Assembly: GCA_910579415.1 (NCBI GenBank)
Contig: CAJTUY010000010.1
Coordinates: forward strand, 15,911-52,500
Direction: 5' to 3'
Length of the DNA: 36,590 nucleotides
Source: an uncultured Clostridia bacterium
GTDB taxonomy: Bacteria; Bacillota; Clostridia; UBA1381
Under the pieces are notes generated by a model. That model saw only the letters and a program-made list of their open reading frames with translations. It made no database searches and was not told the DNA's origin. The position numbers were made by a program, and so were the translations under genes. This document shows, piece by piece, positions 30,528 to 36,590 of this stretch (the stretch's first letter is position 1; every line of letters begins with the position of its first letter).

Positions 30528-33500
30528 ATGAATAAAAAAGTTGTAGCGTTTGTGCTTGCGGCTGTTTCGGTTATATCAGCATCTTTATTTATAATTCCTG
30601 CCGGTCTTGCCGCTGTTGAACCCGAGTATCAGACTCCGGCATTCCCTGAGGCGGAGGGCAGTGCGAAGTATATAAGCGGTGCGCGCGAACAGATAAATAA
30701 TATAAACTCTGTTGAAGTTTATCATGTTACGAACTTAAATGACGAAGGCGCAGGTTCGTTCCGAGATGCGGTATCACGTGGAAACAGGATGATTGTGTTT
30801 GATGTTTCGGGAATGATTGATTTGAAATCTCGTGTTTCAATTACACATGACAATATCACTATTATGGGGCAGACTGCGCCGGGTGACGGCATATGCTTCA
30901 GAGGCAACAGCGTAAAGATAAACGGTAAAAATGTAATTATGCGTTATCTTCGTTTCAGACCGGGTTCAAAGCTTGAAGACGGAAGCGATACAATAACGCA
31001 GGACGGTTTCGGCATTCCTGTCGGAGCAAAGAATATAATTCTTGACCATTGCAGTATAAGCTGGGGAACGGACGAAAATCTGTCCGTTATCGGCGGAGAA
31101 AATATAACGGTACAGAAATGTATAATATCGGAGGCGTTAAACAGCTCAATACATGATAAAGGCGAGCATAGCTATGCAGGTATCTGGGGCGGAAGATTTA
31201 TTTCAATGCACCATAATATTATCGCATCGCATAAGAGCCGTAATCCGAAAATCGGTACAAGCGAAACTGTTTCAATGACACCGGGCTATACGGACAGGGA
31301 AACAGTTGTCGATATGTGGAACAATGTTTTTTATAATTGGGGTGATAAGGCCGGATACGGCGCAGAAAACGGTGCAAATGTAAATATAGTCAATAACTAC
31401 TATAAACCGGGTCCTGCAACTCCTGCGGAAAAACGCGCAAGAATTTTTGAACTTTCGCCGGGAAATAAATATCAGTCCAACTGGTCGGGAGATATTTATG
31501 CAAATGGAAACTTTATTGATGATGACGGAGCGGATGCGCAGGCTGTAAATGCCGACAACTGGCAGATTGAAAAGGGAACGGGCGTATATCTGGCTTCAAA
31601 CGGCATTGCATATAATAAGCTTAATGAATTGCCTGAAGACTCTGAAATAAAATCAGGCTCGGCAGAAAGTGTGCAGACGGCACAGGAAGCATATGAGGAC
31701 GTATTGTCCGATGCAGGCGCGACAATGCCGAAGAGGGATTTGGTGGACGCGAGAATTATAGATAATGTAAAAAACCGTACTGCGCCTGAAAACGGAACGC
31801 ACGGCAGCCGATTCCTTGTAGATGACCCTGTGGACGGCATCCCTGCGGGACAGGAGAACCTATATGACTGGCGCGGCTATCCCGTATGGGAAAGCGAAAC
31901 GCGCGCGGCGGATTTTGACGCCGACGGCGATGGCATTGCCGACGCATGGGAGGATAAAATGGGTCTTGACAAAACAAACCCCAATGATTCCCTAAATCTC
32001 GGACCGGGCGGCTATACATGGCTTGAAATTTACGGTGAAAGCTGTATTTCAGACAATATAACAGAGAAAACTGTTACAGTCACACGTAACGATGATGATA
32101 AATATGTACTGTCACTAAGTGACACTGATGCAGTAAAAACTGAGTTTTATTGTGACGGATATAAAATAGAAGGTGAAGTGAATGATACGGCGATAGCCTT
32201 GACGGGAGGTATTCACCGCATAAATGCAAAACTTACCTATGCGGACGGAACATATAAAATCACGCCGGTAAATATGGTTAGTGTACCGAGAGAAATACAG
32301 GAGCCTCAAAACGTATCAGGTGATTTTGAATTTATAGCGCGTATAAACGATATTTCAAATTATGTTGATAATGTTTATTCGGGTATATATGCGGATGATT
32401 TTGTTGTTGCGGCAGGCTATAATAATGAATTTAAGCCTGTTATAAAATACGGTAAAAAGAGTAATGCAGAATTATCGGAAAAAGATAACAGAGGCTATAA
32501 ATATATAAAAATATCGGTTAGAAACGGTCATGCTGATTTATATGCCGCTTCAACAATAGGTCTTTGGGACAAATTATCCGAGAACGGTTATGATTATAAA
32601 GGAACTGACCCCACAGCAGGAGAATATTTGTATAATCCTGAAAATAAGGAATATGTGCCTAATTCAATATGGTATGAAGTAGTTACAGAACTTAAAGAAC
32701 CTGCATTTACAGTAAATAATATTTCGGATAATGCGGTTATTGGTTTTAATGATAAGGTAAATATTACTGTAAATCCTGATGATTATACGACAGAGGTAAT
32801 CGTGCTGTTTAACGGCGAAGCAATAGCGTCAAAGATGATTGACGATTTATTTACATTTGATATTCAGATGTCCTTTGACGGCGCGCAAGAGGGAACGCTT
32901 ACCGTATTTTGCTGCAATAAAAACTATCAGAGTTCGTCACAGAGCTTTAAGGTGTATGTGTCGGCAGACGCGTCACCTTGGCAGGTTACAGATATAAGCT
33001 CCAATGGAAATCGGGAAAGAGCATATATGTATGCGACAGAGGACTATACGTTTAAAATTGGGGGAATGGACGGTAATATAGGTGGTACGGCTGATGAGTT
33101 CGGATATGTTTTTCAGAAATTTTCGGGAGATAACAGAATTTATTACAGGAGCAGAATGCAATCGGGTAAGCAGTTTGGCATAATGCTGCGTAAATCTCTT
33201 GACTCCGATAGTGAGGCTGTATTTTTTGGCGGCGAAGTAAAAGACAGCGTGTTAAAATATGTGATGAAATTGCGAGATGAAAAAGGCGGTGATATGACAG
33301 AGGTTCTGTACAATATTACAGGTGTTCACAATGGGGATACGATTATTGCAGCATCGTATGAAAATGATGTACTAAAAGAGATGAAATCAGATGTTTACGA
33401 TAATGATTTTGTGATGCCTCAGGTTTCGGGGGAAACACGTTTTTTTGTCTGGGATAGTATAACGGGTATGAAACCGATTGAGGGTGCAGATGTTACAGTT

Positions 33501-34757
33501 AGCGCTTTATCCGGGTTGTCGGGTTCAAACATGTATTTTATAGCTGAGAAGTCAGGGAATATGCTTAATATTTATCAGACTGAAAATGCTTCAACCGTAT
33601 ATAAAACAAAAGAATTGTTAATATCGCTTGATGTCAGCGCGATAGGCGATGAATATTATATGGGATTTGCATCTGTATCTGACGGTTCGGGCGACCCGCC
33701 GGACTGCGGCTGGATAGGCATTGACAACTGCGGTGACGATTCATACGTATGGAATTTCGATAACGGTCTTGACTGGTGCTGGCAGGCACAGGAGAGAAAC
33801 GTACTAAAGCCTGTCTGGACAGATGAAAACGGAAGCGGACAAATGATACTTGCACCTGATGATGATTATTCGGGAGAGAGATATGTTTACCGTGAGTACC
33901 GTATGAATGACGGATATGTTCCGCGAATGACTTCTGATATAATGCTTACAGGAGAGGAACCGGCGATTAACATGTATCTTCAGACAGGCAGCGCAAATAC
34001 AGCGTATAAAATTACCTTTGACAGGGATAATAAAATAAAAGATGCTAAAGGCAATGAAATAGGAACTTGGGAAAAGGATAAACAGTATTTTGTCTGCATG
34101 AAGGTAGGCGTTGACACAGAAACAATTGAAAATAACTGCAAGTTGTTCCTGAGAGAAGCAGACGGAGATGTTATAGCTGATTATATTGCGGTTCCGCTTG
34201 ATGAAAACTTCAGAATGCAGAACGATACAAAAAAGCAGCCGATAACTAAGGCGGTATATTTTGAACCTTTAGCTTCTGCGAATGGTAAGTATTATATTGA
34301 TAATGTTTCTGTGCTTCCGGAGCAGGATGAATATAAAATTGTAACAGAAAATAAAATGTATACTTTTGAAAACGCAGAAGGTTATGCAGGTTTGACGATA
34401 AGCGGAGCGTCTGCTGAAACGCTGACCAAAGCAAAGAAGGTTGCCGGTATTAACTTTATGGGAAAGGTAAGGCTGTCAAAACCGTCAACATCCGTTACAG
34501 TTCCTGTATCAGGCGAATGTGAAATAAGAATTTATGCAGTTTCAGCAAATAAGGAAGAAATCAGAAGTCTTGTACTGAATGACGGTACAGACCATGTGAT
34601 TTCTTTCAATTCAACAGGTTGGGCAGATGCTGAGGGCAGTGCGGCAGTGTATAAGTACACGGGCGGAGAAGGTAATATTAAAATAAGCGCAAATTCCGGC
34701 GTTGACGTTTACGGAATTGAGGTTTCGGCAAAAAGATTGGAAGAGGTAAACAATTAG
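30528..34757 (+). CDS. Very large secreted multidomain pectate lyase, family PL1
   Basis: A 1409-residue secreted protein, translated from AGAGGTGG. After a signal peptide (about 1-29) the lyase domain (about 35-500) opens AFPEAEGSAKYISGAR and VYHVTNLNDEGAGSFRDAV; it contains LDHCSISWG (172-180) and SRNPK (237-241). Near its end is a calcium-binding-loop-like DFDADGDGIADAWED (462-476). Several accessory beta-rich modules follow; one (from about residue 830) shares the IGG-x3-GNIGG-x2-DEF pattern and GIMLRKSLDSDS with the other lyase, and an internal FVWDSITGMKPIEG copies that protein's C-terminal motif. The last ~140 residues resemble a carbohydrate-binding beta sandwich. It should degrade polygalacturonate outside the cell. 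No cell-wall anchor is visible. The gene lies between uxaC and sugar-permease genes. Confidence 0.9.
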   Translation: MNKKVVAFVLAAVSVISASLFIIPAGLAAVEPEYQTPAFPEAEGSAKYISGAREQINNINSVEVYHVTNLNDEGAGSFRDAVSRGNRMIVFDVSGMIDLKSRVSITHDNITIMGQTAPGDGICFRGNSVKINGKNVIMRYLRFRPGSKLEDGSDTITQDGFGIPVGAKNIILDHCSISWGTDENLSVIGGENITVQKCIISEALNSSIHDKGEHSYAGIWGGRFISMHHNIIASHKSRNPKIGTSETVSMTPGYTDRETVVDMWNNVFYNWGDKAGYGAENGANVNIVNNYYKPGPATPAEKRARIFELSPGNKYQSNWSGDIYANGNFIDDDGADAQAVNADNWQIEKGTGVYLASNGIAYNKLNELPEDSEIKSGSAESVQTAQEAYEDVLSDAGATMPKRDLVDARIIDNVKNRTAPENGTHGSRFLVDDPVDGIPAGQENLYDWRGYPVWESETRAADFDADGDGIADAWEDKMGLDKTNPNDSLNLGPGGYTWLEIYGESCISDNITEKTVTVTRNDDDKYVLSLSDTDAVKTEFYCDGYKIEGEVNDTAIALTGGIHRINAKLTYADGTYKITPVNMVSVPREIQEPQNVSGDFEFIARINDISNYVDNVYSGIYADDFVVAAGYNNEFKPVIKYGKKSNAELSEKDNRGYKYIKISVRNGHADLYAASTIGLWDKLSENGYDYKGTDPTAGEYLYNPENKEYVPNSIWYEVVTELKEPAFTVNNISDNAVIGFNDKVNITVNPDDYTTEVIVLFNGEAIASKMIDDLFTFDIQMSFDGAQEGTLTVFCCNKNYQSSSQSFKVYVSADASPWQVTDISSNGNRERAYMYATEDYTFKIGGMDGNIGGTADEFGYVFQKFSGDNRIYYRSRMQSGKQFGIMLRKSLDSDSEAVFFGGEVKDSVLKYVMKLRDEKGGDMTEVLYNITGVHNGDTIIAASYENDVLKEMKSDVYDNDFVMPQVSGETRFFVWDSITGMKPIEGADVTVSALSGLSGSNMYFIAEKSGNMLNIYQTENASTVYKTKELLISLDVSAIGDEYYMGFASVSDGSGDPPDCGWIGIDNCGDDSYVWNFDNGLDWCWQAQERNVLKPVWTDENGSGQMILAPDDDYSGERYVYREYRMNDGYVPRMTSDIMLTGEEPAINMYLQTGSANTAYKITFDRDNKIKDAKGNEIGTWEKDKQYFVCMKVGVDTETIENNCKLFLREADGDVIADYIAVPLDENFRMQNDTKKQPITKAVYFEPLASANGKYYIDNVSVLPEQDEYKIVTENKMYTFENAEGYAGLTISGASAETLTKAKKVAGINFMGKVRLSKPSTSVTVPVSGECEIRIYAVSANKEEIRSLVLNDGTDHVISFNSTGWADAEGSAAVYKYTGGEGNIKISANSGVDVYGIEVSAKRLEEVNN

Positions 34758-34879
34758 GACAAAAAAATAGTAAAATAGGTAAAAAGTCTTGATTTTTTGC
34801 TCACTTTGTACAAAAAGCTTTATTTTTAAGCCAGACTGTTGTAGAATATATATAGAAATGACAAAGGGGAGGTAGCTTT

Positions 34880-35893
34880 ATGGCGAAAAAGAAAAATAAT
34901 ATTTCGGCCGTTGAACCAAAGCTAAGTGCTTCAGAATGGTTTAAAAAGGAGTTGAATAAGGCAAAAAAAGGTAAGTTTTTAATGCTTATCATGCTGCCGG
35001 GATTGATATATTTTATCATATTCCAGTATATTCCTATCGGCGGCTTGCTTATTGCGTTCAAGGATTACAGTTCAAGACTTGGTGTAATCGGAAGTCCTTG
35101 GATGGATTATGCAGGTTTTGGACATTTTATACGTTTTTTAAATACTCCTGATGTATGGAGATATATTTGGAATACAATAGCTTTGAGCCTGTTACATATT
35201 ATATGGCTCTTTCCGTTGGCGATTATACTGGCTCTGTTTATAAACGAGCTTCGTTCGCTGAAGTTTAAGAAGGTTGTACAGACAGTATCGTATCTTCCGC
35301 ACTTCGTATCGGTTGCAGCGGTGGCAGGTATGCTTACACTGTTCCTTTCTTCACAGGGAACGCCGTCCAGTGCTGGAAGCTATATGAATGAAGGTATTGT
35401 AAACCAGATATTATTAAAGCTCGGACTTATTAAGAACGGTATTTCATTCCTTGACAAGACAGAATATTTCAGAACGATTTATATCGCTTCTGACGTATGG
35501 CAGGGAATAGGCTGGAGTGCTATCGTTTATATTGCGGCGCTTTCGGGTGTTGACCAGGAGCTTTATGAGGCGGCGACGATTGACGGCGCTACAAGAGTAC
35601 AGAAAATGTGGTATATATCGGTACAGCTTATCAAACCGACAATAGTCCTTCTGTTGGTTATGCAGATTGGTAAGATAATGTCGCTTGGTTCAGATAAAGC
35701 CCTGTTGCTTCAAAGAGAGGTAACTTATCCGAAATCTCAGATTTTAAGCACATATATTTATAATCTCGGTATCGGTAAGGGTGAATTTGACTATTCAGCC
35801 GCAATAGGTCTGTTTAATTCGGGAATTAACGTGCTGCTTGTTATTATAGCAAACTTAATTTCAAAGAAGCTGACAGATACAAGCTTGTGGTAA
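34880..35893 (+). CDS. lplB: Sugar ABC transporter permease, LplB type
   Basis: A 337-residue integral membrane protein. A cytoplasmic N-terminal extension of ~40 residues, basic and Lys-rich, is followed by six predicted helices. The ATPase-contact EAA loop is ELYEAATIDGATRVQKMWYISVQ (about 230-252). The length and the FQYIPIGGLLIAFKDYS region are typical of LplB/YtcO-like permeases of the CUT1 family, which import oligosaccharides with a lipoprotein binder and a shared MsmX-type ATPase. The pectinase context points to oligogalacturonides. An AGGGGAGG ribosome site precedes the start. The 122-base gap in front holds no clear terminator and only a weak promoter candidate (TTTATT/TAGAAT, 34819-34847). 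Confidence 0.9.
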   Translation: MAKKKNNISAVEPKLSASEWFKKELNKAKKGKFLMLIMLPGLIYFIIFQYIPIGGLLIAFKDYSSRLGVIGSPWMDYAGFGHFIRFLNTPDVWRYIWNTIALSLLHIIWLFPLAIILALFINELRSLKFKKVVQTVSYLPHFVSVAAVAGMLTLFLSSQGTPSSAGSYMNEGIVNQILLKLGLIKNGISFLDKTEYFRTIYIASDVWQGIGWSAIVYIAALSGVDQELYEAATIDGATRVQKMWYISVQLIKPTIVLLLVMQIGKIMSLGSDKALLLQREVTYPKSQILSTYIYNLGIGKGEFDYSAAIGLFNSGINVLLVIIANLISKKLTDTSLW

Positions 35894-35906
35894 AGGAGGG
35901 AGCAGA

Positions 35907-36590
35907 ATGGTACAAGATAAATCAATATCGTCAAAAGTTCTTGATGTTATAATTTATGTGACGCTTATTCTATTGTTGATTGTAACATTATACCCGATTA
36001 TTTATATATTTTCGGTATCTGTTTCATCAACAACGGCATATGAAAGCGGACGCGTATTCTTCCTTCCTGTCGAGTTTAATCTCGAAGCGTATAAGGTAAT
36101 TATGAAAGCGGGAACAATTCCGCGTTCGTTTGTAAATTCAGTGATATATACGATTGTATATACAGTTGTATCGCTGTTTATGACAACGACAATGGCATAT
36201 CCTCTTTCGCGTTCAAAGGAAAGAGTGGCATTTAAAGGATTTTTCTCAAAGATTGTAATATTTACAATGTTCTTTAATGCGGGTATTATACCGAATTACC
36301 TGGTAGTAAAAGGACTGGGACTTATGGACAGTATGTGGGCGCTGGTATTGCCGACAGCAATATCTACATATAACCTTGTAGTTATGCGTTCATTCTTTGA
36401 GGGTATCCCGATTGATTTGGAAGAGGCTGCGTTTATAGACGGAGCCAATGAAATCACAATATTCTGGAAAATCATGCTTCCGCTGTCAAAGGCGGCGTTG
36501 GCAACAGTAGGCTTGTTCTACGGCGTATCAATGTGGAACCAGTGGTTTAATGCTATGCTGTACTTGCAGTCAGATACAAAATTCCCGCTT
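35907..36590 (+). CDS. lplC: Carbohydrate ABC transporter permease, LplC/YtcP type (partial, 3' end outside window)
   Basis: The frame is open from the ATG at 35907 to the end of the window, giving 228 residues of a protein usually near 295. It begins 13 bases after the lplB-type gene, with an AAAGGAGGG ribosome site. An N-terminal helix (VIIYVTLILLLIVTLYPIIY) and further membrane segments are visible, as is the EAA loop LEEAAFIDGANEITIFWKI (about 169-187). This is the partner permease of the LplB-type protein. A solute-binding lipoprotein gene would be expected just beyond the window. Confidence 0.9.
   Translation, partial: MVQDKSISSKVLDVIIYVTLILLLIVTLYPIIYIFSVSVSSTTAYESGRVFFLPVEFNLEAYKVIMKAGTIPRSFVNSVIYTIVYTVVSLFMTTTMAYPLSRSKERVAFKGFFSKIVIFTMFFNAGIIPNYLVVKGLGLMDSMWALVLPTAISTYNLVVMRSFFEGIPIDLEEAAFIDGANEITIFWKIMLPLSKAALATVGLFYGVSMWNQWFNAMLYLQSDTKFPL

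Noticed and set aside
31230..31260. Loss of the catalytic arginine in the large pectate lyase (SRNPK versus SRNPR)
   Set aside because: The arginine expected to act as base in PL1 is the first residue of the R-x-P motif, which both proteins keep; only a following residue differs.
1262..34292. Scattered GGTAAGTA-like octamers resembling a repeated signal
   Set aside because: They fall inside genes at Gly-Lys codon pairs, in irregular spacing and number, and look like codon-usage coincidence.
34758..34879. Terminator or promoter between the large lyase gene and lplB
   Set aside because: No stable hairpin was found, and the only promoter candidate (TTTATT, 17 bases, TAGAAT) is weak; it is mentioned under lplB but not called.
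1..36590. CRISPR array, tRNA or rRNA genes
   Set aside because: No regularly spaced direct repeats and no tRNA- or rRNA-like sequences were noticed on reading; an Infernal/tRNAscan run would settle it.

Overview
The window looks like a chromosomal piece of a low-GC, spore-forming anaerobic member of the Clostridia, with a pectin-using lifestyle. The signs are an oxygen-sensitive [FeFe] hydrogenase of the NADH/ferredoxin type, a flavodiiron protein, a spore-coat CotJC relic, strong GGAGG ribosome sites with TTGACA/TATAAT promoters, an Lsa-type ABC-F gene with a clostridial-style leader, and two large secreted pectate lyases. A pectin-specialised gut or rumen Firmicute (for example a Monoglobus-like lineage) would fit, but that is a guess; no rRNA or other phylogenetic marker was analysed.

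Layout. 1-790: the 3' end of a large serine recombinase, the outer end of its element, then the last ~70 codons of a cotJC-like gene, so a mobile or intervening element apparently sits inside a spore-coat gene. 902-6583: a DUF362 gene, then a hydC-hydB-hydA operon (electron-bifurcating-type hydrogenase) followed by an iron-sulfur-flavoprotein-like gene. 6696-10227 (minus): a five-gene run, DUF4250 - CYTH - PP2C phosphatase - nitrite/sulfite reductase - nitroreductase. 10293-10923: bioY behind a BirA-type operator. 10976-14896: typA (minus), argS and a Cys-rich small gene. 14924-17206 (minus): an exported protein plus an OmpR-type two-component system. 17297-20458: ksgA, an attenuator-controlled ABC-F gene and mntP. 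20546-25113: leuA with a leucine-rich leader peptide and attenuator, a GH4 glycosidase directly behind it, and a flavodiiron protein. 25215-36590: a pectin locus with a PL1 lyase, a divergent AraC regulator, uxaC, a second very large PL1 lyase and two LplB/LplC-type sugar permeases; the window ends inside the second permease.

How the genes work together. The pectin locus can be read as a pathway: the secreted PL1 enzymes cut polygalacturonate, the Lpl-type ABC importer takes up oligogalacturonides, the GH4 enzyme may release galacturonate, and UxaC isomerises it, with the AraC protein as probable local regulator. Reducing power from fermentation can leave through the HydABC hydrogenase. The most notable regulatory structures are three 5' leaders or operators readable directly from the sequence: a classical leucine attenuator (unexpected in Firmicutes, where T-boxes are usual), a ribosome-mediated attenuator with a 3-codon ORF ahead of the ABC-F gene, and an 11-bp-period direct repeat replacing the -35 box of the two-component operon. 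No CRISPR array, tRNA or rRNA was seen. No stretch over 300 bases lacks a gene except 20459-20769, which holds the leu leader.
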